DNA of 64,000 nucleotides from NCBI GenBank assembly GCA_026645575.1, contig JAPKMW010000044.1, forward strand, positions 16,107 through 80,106, read 5' to 3'. Positions 1 to 9,330 of the stretch are shown piece after piece. A model generated the notes under the pieces. That model had not been told where the DNA came from, made no database searches, and saw nothing but the letters and a program-made list of their open reading frames with translations. The position numbers and the translations under genes were made by a program. The first letter of the stretch is position 1. The number at the start of each line of letters is the position of its first letter. This stretch comes from Caldilineaceae bacterium. GTDB taxonomy: Bacteria > Chloroflexota > Anaerolineae > Caldilineales > Caldilineaceae.

Positions 1-162
1 GGTATTGGGCGGAGCGCCAGCGTAGTCGGTCGCACAACCACAAAACATTTTCGAGCGGGTCAGCACTTGGGCATGAACCTCCATGCCGACAACGAGTTCA
101 TAGCCACTGGCATCTGGGTCAGCAGCCACGGTTGGAGAAGCGGATGTTTTTGTCAAAGCCAT
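1..162 (-). CDS. gatB: Asp/Glu-tRNA amidotransferase subunit B, 5' end only
   Basis: Reverse-strand reading from an ATG at 162 gives 54 codons running off the left edge of the window. After about 20 residues of low-conservation N-terminus the frame reads [20 protein letters not shown] followed by CGCATDY and APPNT, the diagnostic start of GatB (YEVVIGLEVHVQL..TKSKMFCGC). GatB is the tRNA-binding and transamidating subunit of GatCAB, which converts Glu-tRNA(Gln) or Asp-tRNA(Asn) to the amidated form. No clear Shine-Dalgarno sequence precedes the ATG, so the exact start is uncertain, but the frame is secure. The rest of the gene lies outside the window. Confidence 0.9.
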   Translation of the reverse strand, partial: MALTKTSASPTVAADPDASGYELVVGMEVHAQVLTRSKMFCGCATDYAGAPPNT

Positions 163-244
163 AATTCGATCTGTTTCTGTAATCCAATTGCTAGAGATAT
201 TTCGCTCGAAATTATGTACGATATGAAGACGATTGGCAAATTTT

Positions 245-354
245 CCCCCCCCTAACCCTCCCCAGTTTGGAGAGGGAACCACTGGACAGCGACCAGAGCA
301 TGGTAGTGGCGGTGCCAGTGACTCCTCCCCAGTTTGGGGGAGGCTGGGAAGGGG
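245..354. repeat. C-rich palindromic intergenic repeat
   Basis: Two copies of CCTCCCCAGTTTGG lie about 65 bp apart. Each is followed by a G-rich stretch (GGAGAGGG, GGGGGAGGCTGGGAAGGGG) that can pair with the preceding C-rich arm, so the whole block folds as two linked hairpins between gatB and the sugar dehydrogenase. It carries no plausible gene. Its base composition differs from the other repeat classes in the window. Confidence 0.6.
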
Positions 355-480
355 CCTTGTGCATTCGATTTGGTTGCACAAAAAATGGGAGCGTTACCGC
401 AGATTTCGGTGTATAGGTATGATACGCTAACCACCACCCACAGCCCGTAGCATTCGCTAGGGAAAAAAGAGGAGCAGAAG

Positions 481-1749
481 ATGCAGAAAACGAACCGATT
501 GACATACATGCCTTTGCATTTGGGCGCATTATTGAGTATAACACTATGCTTCCTGGTCGCGTGCAGCGGCCCGATTACGCCGCTTTTGCGTGATCCTGCC
601 AGTGTGGCGAATACACAAGCGTTATCAGCGTCGACGCCAACCGCCACCGTTGCATTTGAACCGGAAAGTGTTACACTAACCTTGGAGACTGTGACCGAAG
701 AGTTGGATTCGCCCCTCTTTGTCACCCATGCCAGCGACGGCAGCGGGCGACTCTTTGTGGTGGAAAAGAGCGGGAAGATTCGCATTGTCACCGATGGTAC
801 ACTAGTGGAAACCCCTTTTCTGGACATTACCGATCGTGTCCGCAGCAGTGCCAACGAACAAGGGTTGCTGGGCTTGGCCTTTGCGCCCAACTATACAGAG
901 AGCGGCTCTTTCTTTGTCAATTATACCGATGATGATGGCAACACAGTGGTGGCCCGTTATCAGGTAACAGCCAACGATGCCGACCAGGCTGATCCGACCA
1001 GCGAGGTTGTTGTCCTACAAATCGAGCAGCCGGCAGCAAACCACAATGGCGGCATGATCGCCTTTGGCCCGGACGGCTATCTCTATATCGGCATGGGCGA
1101 CGGCGGTGGCAGCGGTGATCGTTACGGGCATGGCCAAAACCCAGAGACGCTCTTGGGCAAGATGTTGCGGATTGATGTCACCAGTGATCCAGAACAACCG
1201 TACATCGTCCCCGCCGACAATCCCTGGGTGGAACAGGATTGGAATGGCGTTGATGTGCGCGATGAAATTTGGGCGGTCGGACTGCGCAACCCCTGGCGCT
1301 TTAGCTTCGACCGTACCACCGGCGATCTCTGGATTGGCGATGTAGGGCAGAATCAGTATGAAGAAATTCATTACACCCCTGCCGGCAATCCGGGCGGTCT
1401 CAACTACGGCTGGCCGATCTTGGAGGCCAGCGCCTGTTATAGCAACGGCGACGATTGTGATAAGGCTGGGCTGGAATTGCCGGTAGCGCAATATAGCCAT
1501 AGCGGTCACTGTTCGGTGACCGGCGGTTATGTTTATCGTGGCGAGCAATATCCGGCGATGCAAGGGGTCTACCTCTATGGCGACTATTGCAGCGGGACGA
1601 TCTGGGGAAGTTGGTTTGCCAACGACTGGCAAAGTGCTGAATTGTTGGATAGCAATGTTTCCTTGAGTTCCTTCGGCGAGGATGAAGCGGGTGAACTCTA
1701 TATCACCAACCTGTCCACAGGCGTCCTGAGCCGCCTTGTTGTAGAATGA
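481..1749 (+). CDS. PQQ-dependent sugar dehydrogenase-like lipoprotein
   Basis: A 422-residue glucose/sorbosone dehydrogenase family protein (soluble PQQ sugar dehydrogenase, YliI/Asd-like six-bladed beta-propeller). The N-terminus is a lipoprotein signal ending in the lipobox LVAC at about residues 25-28, so the enzyme is probably membrane-anchored outside the cell. Family landmarks are the LFVVEKSGKIRI strand, EQGLLGLAFAPNY near residue 125, NHNGG with GPDGYLYIGMGDGG at about 180-210 (the region that supplies the general-base His and the Ca/PQQ site in the family), and GLRNPWRFSFD with GDVGQNQYEEI. The start is backed by an AGGAG site six to seven bases upstream. The next gene starts 10 bp downstream, so the two are probably co-transcribed. 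The substrate cannot be told from sequence; aldose oxidation is family knowledge. Confidence 0.88.
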   Translation: MQKTNRLTYMPLHLGALLSITLCFLVACSGPITPLLRDPASVANTQALSASTPTATVAFEPESVTLTLETVTEELDSPLFVTHASDGSGRLFVVEKSGKIRIVTDGTLVETPFLDITDRVRSSANEQGLLGLAFAPNYTESGSFFVNYTDDDGNTVVARYQVTANDADQADPTSEVVVLQIEQPAANHNGGMIAFGPDGYLYIGMGDGGGSGDRYGHGQNPETLLGKMLRIDVTSDPEQPYIVPADNPWVEQDWNGVDVRDEIWAVGLRNPWRFSFDRTTGDLWIGDVGQNQYEEIHYTPAGNPGGLNYGWPILEASACYSNGDDCDKAGLELPVAQYSHSGHCSVTGGYVYRGEQYPAMQGVYLYGDYCSGTIWGSWFANDWQSAELLDSNVSLSSFGEDEAGELYITNLSTGVLSRLVVE

Positions 1750-1759
1750 TTGAGAAGTA

Positions 1760-3280
1760 ATGACAATTTTGGACAACTTATTTGGTAAGCTACGGCTTGT
1801 ACTGTTGTTTGTGTTTGTTTGTGGGCTTGTCTACCTGCTCTTCCTGGTAAGGATGGCACAGAGGGGACAAAGCGCAGCAAACGACTCTTATCTCCGCTCT
1901 TTGCCGACAGTCGTGAGTACACACACAACAAACCGACCAGCAGCAGATGGTGAGAACGCGAGCAGCAATTTGGTTGAGAATACCAACACAACGACGGTCG
2001 GTAATGTGGTTGACATGACCGAAGACTACAAAGCGCTGGGCTACACCGACAACCGCAAGCTTGTCCGTGATGATGATGGCAATCTCTATATCGCCTACCG
2101 TAAGAAATGGCACGGACAATATCGTATCTTTATTGCCAAGTCAACTGATCAGGGAAAACAGTGGAATGTCTTAAACGGCAACAAGCCGATTGAAGAGGTA
2201 GGCAGTTATACGCAACGGGTGCCATCCTTCGCCATCGGCCGCAATACCAAAGACGATGGTAACTTTCTCCACTTGGTCTGGTATGGCAATGATCAGGAGC
2301 ATCCAGGGAATGAGCGACAGATCAAATATCTACGCCTAACCACTGCCGGCAAACGCTCCAGCGACGATTGCTGCGACCTCAACGTCAATGTTGCGGGTTA
2401 TGCGGGGCAGCGGCTCTGGCAGGAACATCCGACTATCTATGTCAATGGCGCGAATGTGTACATTGTCTGGGAAGGGCGTGATGCTACGGCAACTAATGCC
2501 AAGATCAAATTTGTGCGTTCCACCGACTTTGGCCGCACTTGGAGCGAAACAATCGACATTGCCCCTTCCGAACGCATCAACTTTAGCCGACCAACGTTAG
2601 CGATCGCCTACCAAGGAGAAGAACGACAACTCTATACGGTCGCCTATGGGGACAGCAAGAAACTCGGCCAAATCTACTGGAACCGCTCGCTTGATAATGG
2701 CGACAGTTGGGGGGAATGGGAGACAGTCTCCCCCAGCCCACGCGATCAACGCCATGTGACGATGGTGCGTGACGCCAGCAACAAACTCCACGTTGTCTGG
2801 CGGGAAACAACAGCGACCCAAACCACAGTTTTACGCTATCGTATCTTTGATCCTGCACTCGCCAATGGCGCAGGTAACTGGGTAGCCGCCGCCGAAACAA
2901 TTGCTATGCGCAACAGCGCTTGCCTCTTCTTCCCCAGTGTTGCCATTGATGAACATGAGCAGATGTGGGTGGTTTGGACAGAAAGTCGTGATTGCCATAC
3001 CGTCCCTAGTGATGATCCCACCAGTGGACAGATCGTTTACCGCGTCAAGTCGGCAACGGGAACGTGGGGAACGTCCACTCGGTTGACCACCGAAGGCGAA
3101 CACCTTTATGCAAGCTTCCGTAGCGCCCACACCCCCAACGGCACAACGACGGATCTGGTCTGGCTGGATGTGACAGATTGTGCGAAAATGCAAGACCCCA
3201 ACGAACAATCAGCGCCCAATGAAGAAAACGATACAACCGCACAACTTGCTTGTGTGATTCGTTACACCAGCCTGCCCTAA
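1760..3280 (+). CDS. BNR/Asp-box sialidase-fold membrane-anchored protein
   Basis: A 506-residue protein with one N-terminal membrane segment (about residues 10-29, rich in Leu/Val/Phe) followed by a long extracytoplasmic domain. Asp-box motifs of the SxDxGxxW type recur: STDQGKQW, STDFGRTW and SLDNGDSW, with further HLVWYG, YIVWEG, HVVWRE and WVVWTE strands at even spacing, as in the six-bladed sialidase fold. I cannot see the full arginine triad of true sialidases, so it is better called sialidase-fold than sialidase. It begins 10 bp after the sugar dehydrogenase with GAGAAG as a weak ribosome site. A role in binding or trimming surface glycans is inference from the fold and neighbour. Confidence 0.75.
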   Translation: MTILDNLFGKLRLVLLFVFVCGLVYLLFLVRMAQRGQSAANDSYLRSLPTVVSTHTTNRPAADGENASSNLVENTNTTTVGNVVDMTEDYKALGYTDNRKLVRDDDGNLYIAYRKKWHGQYRIFIAKSTDQGKQWNVLNGNKPIEEVGSYTQRVPSFAIGRNTKDDGNFLHLVWYGNDQEHPGNERQIKYLRLTTAGKRSSDDCCDLNVNVAGYAGQRLWQEHPTIYVNGANVYIVWEGRDATATNAKIKFVRSTDFGRTWSETIDIAPSERINFSRPTLAIAYQGEERQLYTVAYGDSKKLGQIYWNRSLDNGDSWGEWETVSPSPRDQRHVTMVRDASNKLHVVWRETTATQTTVLRYRIFDPALANGAGNWVAAAETIAMRNSACLFFPSVAIDEHEQMWVVWTESRDCHTVPSDDPTSGQIVYRVKSATGTWGTSTRLTTEGEHLYASFRSAHTPNGTTTDLVWLDVTDCAKMQDPNEQSAPNEENDTTAQLACVIRYTSLP

Positions 3281-3395
3281 CCCGAACCAGTCCACACCCA
3301 AAGTCTCACAGGTAGGCACACAGCGAGTTCTCGACGTAGCATCTTGGGAAAAACAGTGTTTCTTCCTATCCGTGTGTACAAATCGGTTTTGGAGA

Positions 3396-3475
<80 letters not shown>

Positions 3476-3476
3476 G

Positions 3477-3560
3477 AAGTCCAAAGTCCGTAGTCCAGAG
3501 TTAACAAAGGTTGGAACGCTCATGAAAACTGGAAAGATTGACTTCGGACTGTGGACTTAC
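3477..3560. repeat. AGTCC-unit array with inverted copy, between tRNA genes
   Basis: Left arm AAGTCCAAAGTCCGTAGTCC is made of near-7 bp units. The right arm at about 3538-3559 (GACTTCGGACTGTGGACTT) is its imperfect inverse complement, so the spacer can fold as a hairpin. The same unit (AGTCCAA/AGTCCAG) recurs at 30175-30260. Confidence 0.6.
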
Positions 3561-3579
3561 CGACTGAGGACTGTATGAG

Positions 3580-3650
3580 AGCGGGTGGCGGGAATCGAAC
3601 CCGCGTGATCGGCTTGGAAGGCCGAGGCTTTACCCCTAAGCTACACCCGC
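3580..3650 (-). tRNA. tRNA-Gly (TCC anticodon)
   Basis: Reverse complement: acceptor GCGGGTG pairs with CACCCGC, the discriminator is T (U in RNA) as usual for bacterial tRNA-Gly, the anticodon loop is CTTCCAA with anticodon TCC, and the T arm is GCGGG-TTCGATT-CCCGC. Length 71 nt, CCA not encoded. It sits in the same minus-strand group as tRNA-Pro and tRNA-Met and has no separate promoter that I can see. Confidence 0.94.
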
Positions 3651-3651
3651 A

Positions 3652-3750
3652 TCAATAATTAATGGAGAATAACTAATGATTAATGGTTATTGTGGATCTG
3701 TTGACAGCAAACATTAACAATTAATCGTTATTCATTTTCCATTAACTATT
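3652..3750. repeat. AT-rich inverted repeat between tRNA-Gly and tRNA-Pro
   Basis: Left arm with ATTAATGGAGAATAACTAAT and right arm ATTCATTTTCCATTAACTATT are imperfect inverse complements around a short GC-richer centre. A half copy (TTAATGGAAAATAACGAATT) occurs at 54091-54117, just behind the first ATP-grasp gene, so this unit is dispersed. Confidence 0.55.
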
Positions 3751-3757
3751 ACTCTGG

Positions 3758-3830
<73 letters not shown>

Positions 3831-3839
3831 ATATTTGCT

Positions 3840-3868
3840 ATTGTAACGAAAAGTTGAGAATTGGTCAA
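3840..3868 (-). promoter_or_regulatory. Sigma-70-type promoter of the tRNA group
   Basis: On the minus strand TTGACC (3868-3863), 17 bp, then TACAAT (3845-3840). The expected start of transcription falls a few bases before tRNA-Pro. Confidence 0.75.
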
Positions 3869-3882
3869 ACTGGGTGGAGGTC

Positions 3883-3976
3883 GGTAGACAGGTAAATAGG
3901 TAGACAGGTAGACAGGTAGACAGGTAGATATGTCTTAATTCCCTATTTACCTGTCTACCTGTTTACCTGTCTACCT
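3883..3976. repeat. GGTAGACA octamer array with inverted copies
   Basis: Four to five direct copies of an 8 bp unit (GGTAGACA) are followed by inverted copies (TACCTGTC), giving a long hairpin. Its right end overlaps the last codons of the TPR/propeller gene on the minus strand, so it may also act as a transcript end for that gene. Confidence 0.7.
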
Positions 3977-5857
3977 AATCCACTGTAGATCCTGCCCCAG
4001 CCAGTTGTCGAAGTTGCCGGCAATGGGGGCGATGGGGACGGCGTTGCCGCCGACCAAGGGGACGGCCCAGAGTTGCCAGCCGCCACTGCGGTTGCTGACA
4101 AAGGCGACCCACCCGCCATCAGGGCTAACGGTGGGCAAGCCGTCGATGGCAGGGGCGTTGGTCAGGCGTAAAACTTGATCGGTGGTGGCATCAACGCGAT
4201 AAATTTCAAAGTTGCCGTCGCGACCATCGCTCATAAAGACGACGTAGCGGCCATCGGGTGACCAGGCAGGGCGGTTATCGGCGGAGGTGGTAGTCAAAGG
4301 AATGCGATTGCCGCCGGCGGCATCAATCGTCCAGATGCCGCAGCGGTTGCCGGTGTCATCGCAGCCGCGAAAGGCGATGGTATCCTCGAAGGGGTGCCAG
4401 TCCGGCGCTTCGCCAATGCTTAAGGTGTTTGTCTCACCATTATCTTCGGCCCAGGCCAGGTAAATTCGCCAGATGCGGTCGCCTTCGCGATTGCTGGCAA
4501 AGGCGATACGGTTGTTCTGTGGATTCCAGGTCGGCAGGCTATCTTCGGCATAGTTGGTAAAGCGTAAAAGGAGATTGGTGGCCGGGTCCCAGGCGCTGAT
4601 GCCCCCCATGTCATTGCGCATGTTGCGAAAGACCAGCCGTTGACCATCCTGCCGCATGGCGGGCTGCATAGCATCTTCGCGCAAAACTGTCGCCGCGCTG
4701 CCGGCGACACTCTGTTGCATAATCCGGCTGCGGCCGGTGGTGACATCAGCCGCCGAGTAAATGATCGAACCACGGCCCAGTGTACCGGGCGCAACAGCAT
4801 TGCCCCCCGACGCCGTTGGTGTCGTCACTTCGGCAAGGGCAGTGGTAGTGGCTCCTGGGGTCACAGTCACCGTGCCGCCGGCAGCCACTGATGCTGGGTC
4901 AGCACAGGCGGCTTGATATTGGTCGCGTTCAGCAATCAGACCGGGCGTGATGTCAATGGCAATGGCTTCCGTTAACAATTCGGCAGCTTCACACCAGGCC
5001 CGGTCATCCCCCTGTTGAACGCCATAGGCGAGCAGCGCTTCATGAAAACGTTCCTTGATGTCCCGGTAATCCGGTTCATCGGCATAGAGATTACGCAACA
5101 AGAGCGTGGAGCGTCCCCAATCAACGCCGCTATAGGTCAGCACTTCCAGATAGTCAGCAATCAACTGCCGCTCTTTACGCACTTCATCGGCGTTGGGGTC
5201 AAGCGCTAACGCTTTATCATAAAGAGTGAGCGCTTCTTCCAGTTTATTCTGATTATCCTTTTCGGAGGCCAGGTTGATATAGGCAGTAAAGAGTAGTTCG
5301 TTCACCCGCTCGGCGGCATAGGCGGCATTACTACGGCGGATTGCCAACAACTGCTCAATACTTTCCGCCCAACGTCCGGCGCTATAAGCAGCCTCGGCTT
5401 GCGCCATCAACTGGCTTAGATCATTGGTAGGGGTGGTTGCAGCCGGCATAGGGGGGGTGGTGGGTGTGCTAACCGGGAGCGCCGCCGTGGCGGGTGGAGT
5501 GATAGCCTGGGCGACAGGAGCGCTTTCCGTGAAGGTGTTGGTCGCTGTCATTGCAGCCGGCCCCAGTTGCTGAATTTGGGCCAGACCATTTAAGGCGGCG
5601 CTATTGTTAGCATCCAGTACAAGAACGGCTTCGTAGGCGGCACGCGCTGTCGCCAACTCGCCAGCGGAGTGCGCTTCAAAAGCGCGTTGGAGAGTCAAGC
5701 CGATTTGTTGGCGGCGCTTTATTTCTAACTGCTGTTGACCGGCGCGCACCCCCAACACTAGCGCCAGCAGTAACAAGACGCCGGCTAACAGGGTGATCGT
5801 AGTACAGAGCCAGAGCGCCCAGGTTGGAAAACGAGTTGCCAGATTACGCATGATCAT
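3971..5857 (-). CDS. TPR plus TolB-like beta-propeller membrane protein
   Basis: About 628 residues. A membrane segment at about 12-40 (LAGVLLLLALVLGV) is followed by two TPR-containing stretches (about 50-90, with LDANNSAALNGLAQI, and 150-260, with LYDKALALDPNADEV). Low-complexity Thr/Pro/Ala linkers separate them. The C-terminal 280 residues are PD40/WD40-like blades: PTWNPQNNRIAFASNREGD, PAWSPDGRYVVFMSDGRDG, PTVSPDGGWVAFVSNRSGG. The layout fits an anchored surface scaffold or sensor. ATG at 5857 or 5851 are both possible (a TTG precedes them); no ribosome site decides. It lies 15-18 bp behind the DUF5107 gene, probably in one operon. The last codons overlap a repeat array, so the C-terminus may vary between strains. 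Function unknown. Confidence 0.8.
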   Translation of the reverse strand: MIMRNLATRFPTWALWLCTTITLLAGVLLLLALVLGVRAGQQQLEIKRRQQIGLTLQRAFEAHSAGELATARAAYEAVLVLDANNSAALNGLAQIQQLGPAAMTATNTFTESAPVAQAITPPATAALPVSTPTTPPMPAATTPTNDLSQLMAQAEAAYSAGRWAESIEQLLAIRRSNAAYAAERVNELLFTAYINLASEKDNQNKLEEALTLYDKALALDPNADEVRKERQLIADYLEVLTYSGVDWGRSTLLLRNLYADEPDYRDIKERFHEALLAYGVQQGDDRAWCEAAELLTEAIAIDITPGLIAERDQYQAACADPASVAAGGTVTVTPGATTTALAEVTTPTASGGNAVAPGTLGRGSIIYSAADVTTGRSRIMQQSVAGSAATVLREDAMQPAMRQDGQRLVFRNMRNDMGGISAWDPATNLLLRFTNYAEDSLPTWNPQNNRIAFASNREGDRIWRIYLAWAEDNGETNTLSIGEAPDWHPFEDTIAFRGCDDTGNRCGIWTIDAAGGNRIPLTTTSADNRPAWSPDGRYVVFMSDGRDGNFEIYRVDATTDQVLRLTNAPAIDGLPTVSPDGGWVAFVSNRSGGWQLWAVPLVGGNAVPIAPIAGNFDNWLGQDLQWIR

Positions 5858-5875
5858 CAATCAATCGGTTTGCCA

Positions 5876-7513
5876 TCATTGTTCTTGGGATAACGGATAA
5901 GCTAAGAGTGGTCGGCCCGCACTGTCTCGCACTTCCAATGTCGCCACGCCAGCCGTTGACGCCGCCGCCGGTAACAGGCCGCGGTAAGGGGCATCGGGTT
6001 GCGCCCGAAACGGAATGCGCCCTCGCACCCTGCCATCGACAAGGTAGACCAACTGACCGTCAAGCGGTCTGGTGGCATAAAGAGCAATCGCCAGATCGCG
6101 CGTCTGCGGTTGTACAGCCAGAGCGACAATCTCGTTGGCCGCGCTTAGGGCGCCAATACCCGCCACAGGATACCAGACCTCGCGCCAACTGATCTCACCG
6201 TTAGGCGGCAACTGGTATTGATCGCCAAAGGTCGGCGCCAGACCGCCATGTAATTCAACGTAACTTGAATCATCATCAGTAAAGTTATCACTGGTCAGCC
6301 GATCTTGCCAGCCTAGCGCAAAGACCTTGCTCCCCCGCATGAGTTCAGCAGGGAAGATGCGCACGGCGCCGGCGTCATAGGTCGGATCATAGACGCCGAC
6401 AAAGGGGCCGTGGGCGGCCGGCGCCTCAAAGAAGCCAAGATATTGCTGGAAGTTGCCCAATCGGCTCAAGTCACGCTGGGCATAGATGGGCCAGGCAAAG
6501 GGAGCGCCGGGCTGGGGCAGCGCTGCGTCATTGGTGCTATGCAACGTCATGCGCTCTGCCGGCAGAACAAAGCGGAGATCAGCGCTTGGGTGTTTGCCGG
6601 TGCCAGGGGCGAGCATGGCATCGTGCCAGAAGCTAAAGGCCAGTTTTTGGTCGGTGAGATTGCTCAACGTTGGTTCAATCTCAAAACTGGCAGCACCGGC
6701 GCGCAGTGAAATGGTGATGCTGGCGTTGAGAAAGCGCCCATCACGTGGGGTGAAGACGGTAACGGCGGCCAGATCTTCGCTATAGGCCAAGGGGAGATAC
6801 CCCCACGGGGCGCCCCAGTCGTAGCCATGTTCAATCACTGGCAGGCTCCACTCCAACCCGCCCAGCGCCAACCAGCCTTTTTGCTTTTCCATGCCCCAGT
6901 GGGTCGGTTTGACAACACTATTTTGGTAAAACATGGGCTGACCGGTTGGTTTATGAATCACCTGCCAGATCCGCCCCCCCAATTCGGGCAGGATTTTCAC
7001 CTTGAGATAGGCGTTTTCCAGCACAAGCAACCGATAGGTGCGAGGCGTCGGTTTAGGCGCTTCCTGGCGGAAACGCTCTATATCAAAGCGTTTGTAGGGC
7101 CAGTTGTAGTACGGATCAATCACATCGGTCTGGTAACGCGCCAGGGGGTAGGTCGGCAAGGTGACGGTTTCTTCATAAAAGACCACCGTACCCACCGGCG
7201 CAGGGGCCGGCGCCGATTCAGCCACCGTCGTCTTGTCACTTGCGGCGGCAACGGGGGTTGCTGTCACCGTGTGGGTTGGTTGCAGCGGCGGCGGGGTTGA
7301 CGTGCTGGCTAGGGTTAGCGCCGTCATCGTTGTGCCAGGGGAGACCGGCGTTGCTGTACTAGTTTCCTGGGTGACTACCGAGGACGTCGGCGGTGTGCGC
7401 AGCGGCGTCGCTTCAACGACCACGGACGGTGAAAGGGGAAGACAACCGGCAACGGTGACCCAACCACAAAAAAGGGCGCTCATGATAGCGCCAGCATACA
7501 CGTTATTCTTCAT
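5876..7513 (-). CDS. DUF5107 domain lipoprotein
   Basis: The frame is open further upstream, but the ATG at 7513 (or 7522) begins a clear lipoprotein signal ending in VAGC, so the start is set there. A Thr/Pro/Ala-rich linker follows, then a DUF5107 domain, recognised by LENAYLKVKILPELGGRIWQ, KPTGQPMFYQNSVVKP and LGGLEWSLPVIEHGYDWG. This galactose-mutarotase-like sandwich usually occurs in proteins tied to sugar handling. A further domain reads GHYE-poor and is not recognised. It is co-directional with the TPR/propeller gene, and both products should sit outside the membrane. Carbohydrate binding is inference from the fold; no catalytic residues are identified. Confidence 0.75.
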   Translation of the reverse strand: MKNNVYAGAIMSALFCGWVTVAGCLPLSPSVVVEATPLRTPPTSSVVTQETSTATPVSPGTTMTALTLASTSTPPPLQPTHTVTATPVAAASDKTTVAESAPAPAPVGTVVFYEETVTLPTYPLARYQTDVIDPYYNWPYKRFDIERFRQEAPKPTPRTYRLLVLENAYLKVKILPELGGRIWQVIHKPTGQPMFYQNSVVKPTHWGMEKQKGWLALGGLEWSLPVIEHGYDWGAPWGYLPLAYSEDLAAVTVFTPRDGRFLNASITISLRAGAASFEIEPTLSNLTDQKLAFSFWHDAMLAPGTGKHPSADLRFVLPAERMTLHSTNDAALPQPGAPFAWPIYAQRDLSRLGNFQQYLGFFEAPAAHGPFVGVYDPTYDAGAVRIFPAELMRGSKVFALGWQDRLTSDNFTDDDSSYVELHGGLAPTFGDQYQLPPNGEISWREVWYPVAGIGALSAANEIVALAVQPQTRDLAIALYATRPLDGQLVYLVDGRVRGRIPFRAQPDAPYRGLLPAAASTAGVATLEVRDSAGRPLLAYPLSQEQ

Positions 7514-7668
7514 AAAGGCCATTATACAACCATCGACCAAAAGACACAATGATCGAGGGGTAGCGGGTGGCATGCAGAAAAATAGTGTATTTTCCTCTAT
7601 TTCGCTCACCTGCCTTCTGTTACACTACCCTGGCTGTGCTGTGCTAGTGAAAGGTTAAAAGCCAGACG

Positions 7669-9318
7669 ATGACCGAACAAACCAAGGTTACAACCGCGTA
7701 TCCCACCTTGACGGAAGAACAGATGGCGTTGCTGGCGAGCCAAGCCGACGCGACTGAGTTTGCCGCGGGGGAGGGACTTTTTCACGAAGGCGAAAGCGAC
7801 TTTAGCTTCTTTGTGATCAAGACCGGCGCTGTGCGTATTCTTGAAAATTCGACCGGTGAAGAGAAAGAAGTCACCGTCCATCATCCCGGTGAGTTTACCG
7901 GTGACATTGACATGCTTACCGGCCAACGCTCCTTGGTGACGGCCATCGCCAGCGAACCAACGACCGTTCTGCGCATTGACGCCGAGAAACTGCGTGACAT
8001 TATTCGCTCGCATAGCGCGCTGGGTGATGTCATCCTTGAAGCCTTTCTCATGCGGCGCACGCTGTTGATTGAATCAGACTTTGTGGGGGTGCGAGTGATC
8101 GGCTCACGCTGGACGCGCGATACCTTCCGCATTCGCGATTTTCTCGCCGGCCACCATATCCCCTTCACCTGGCTGGATCTGGAACGCGAACCAGGGGTGG
8201 ATCAACTGCTCTACAACCTGGGCATCCGCCCGGAAGAGACACCCATTGTCCTGTGGAGTGATCATCCGCCGCTGCGCAATCCAAGCAATCAGGAGTTAGC
8301 CGAGATTGTTGGTCTTAGCACGGATGTGTCCGAAGATGAACTCTATGACTTGGTCGTCATTGGGGCTGGGCCGGCTGGATTGGCGGCGGCGGTTTATGGC
8401 GCTTCCGAAGGGTTGAAAACTGTTGTACTGGAAAAGGACGCCCCTGGTGGTCAGGCTTCGTGGAGTTCCAAGATTGAGAATTACCTGGGCTTCCCCACTG
8501 GACTCTCCGGCGCCGAACTGGCCCAACGAGCAGTGGTGCAAGCCGAAAAGTTCGGCGTCAACCTCGTCACCCCTTGTTCTGCTGTGGGATTACGCACACA
8601 AGGCGCCATCAAGCTCATCGATATGGAGAATGGCGAACAGATCCGCACCCGCACGGCGGTCATTGCCACCGGCGCCGCCTATCAACGCCTGTCCATCGAG
8701 AACATGGAGCGCTACGAAGGCTCGTCAGTCTTTTATAGCGCCACTGGTGTTGAAGCGATTTTGTGTCATGATAATGCGGTGGCGGTGGTCGGCGGAGGCA
8801 ACTCAGCAGGGCAGGCCGCAGTCTTTTTGTCGCAATATGCGCGGGGCGTCCATGTCTTCATTCGCGGGGAATCGCTGGCCGCCACCATGTCGCGCTACTT
8901 GATCCGACGGATTGAAGAGGCAGGCAACATTGAGCTGCATCCGTATACAGAAGTCACCGAACTGCATGGCGCGACCGAGCTGGAAAAGGTAACGGCGCGC
9001 CATAACCAGAGCGGCGCGATGGAAGAATATGACATCAACCTGCTCTTTGTCTTTATTGGCGCCAAACCGCATAGCGGATGGCTCGATCAGGCGGTGGCGC
9101 TGGATGAGAAAGGCTTTATCAAAACCGGCGAGCTGGTAGGCGATTTTCCCCGCAAGCAGCGACCCCACCCATCGCGTCAGCCCTATCTGCTGGAGACGAG
9201 CATCCCCGGTGTTTTTGCCATTGGTGATGTACGCGCCAACTCGGTGAAACGGATCGCCTCAGCAGTCGGTGAAGGGTCGATGGCGATTCAGTTTGTCCAT
9301 CAAGTGCTGTCGGCCTAA
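7669..9318 (+). CDS. cNMP-binding, glutaredoxin-like and thioredoxin-reductase-like fusion
   Basis: 549 residues in three parts. About 1-125 is a cyclic-nucleotide-binding domain (FFVIKTGAVRIL, GEFTGDIDMLTGQRSL). About 140-215 is a thioredoxin-fold, glutaredoxin-like segment (WTRDTFRIRDFLAGHHIPFT, with a cis-Pro-like ETPIV). About 225-545 is a thioredoxin-reductase-like flavoprotein with the FAD motif VIGAGPAGLAAAVYGASEG, the NADPH motif AVVGGGNSAGQAAVFL and the closing FAIGDVRANSVKR. The redox CxxC of thioredoxin reductase is absent; the NADPH domain has no cysteine pair, so disulfide reduction by the usual route is unlikely. The architecture itself is known in many bacteria. It is followed 12 bp later by a membrane-protein gene. 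A signal-gated NADPH oxidoreductase is inference. Confidence 0.85.
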   Translation: MTEQTKVTTAYPTLTEEQMALLASQADATEFAAGEGLFHEGESDFSFFVIKTGAVRILENSTGEEKEVTVHHPGEFTGDIDMLTGQRSLVTAIASEPTTVLRIDAEKLRDIIRSHSALGDVILEAFLMRRTLLIESDFVGVRVIGSRWTRDTFRIRDFLAGHHIPFTWLDLEREPGVDQLLYNLGIRPEETPIVLWSDHPPLRNPSNQELAEIVGLSTDVSEDELYDLVVIGAGPAGLAAAVYGASEGLKTVVLEKDAPGGQASWSSKIENYLGFPTGLSGAELAQRAVVQAEKFGVNLVTPCSAVGLRTQGAIKLIDMENGEQIRTRTAVIATGAAYQRLSIENMERYEGSSVFYSATGVEAILCHDNAVAVVGGGNSAGQAAVFLSQYARGVHVFIRGESLAATMSRYLIRRIEEAGNIELHPYTEVTELHGATELEKVTARHNQSGAMEEYDINLLFVFIGAKPHSGWLDQAVALDEKGFIKTGELVGDFPRKQRPHPSRQPYLLETSIPGVFAIGDVRANSVKRIASAVGEGSMAIQFVHQVLSA

Positions 9319-9330
9319 GGGGTGATTCTG

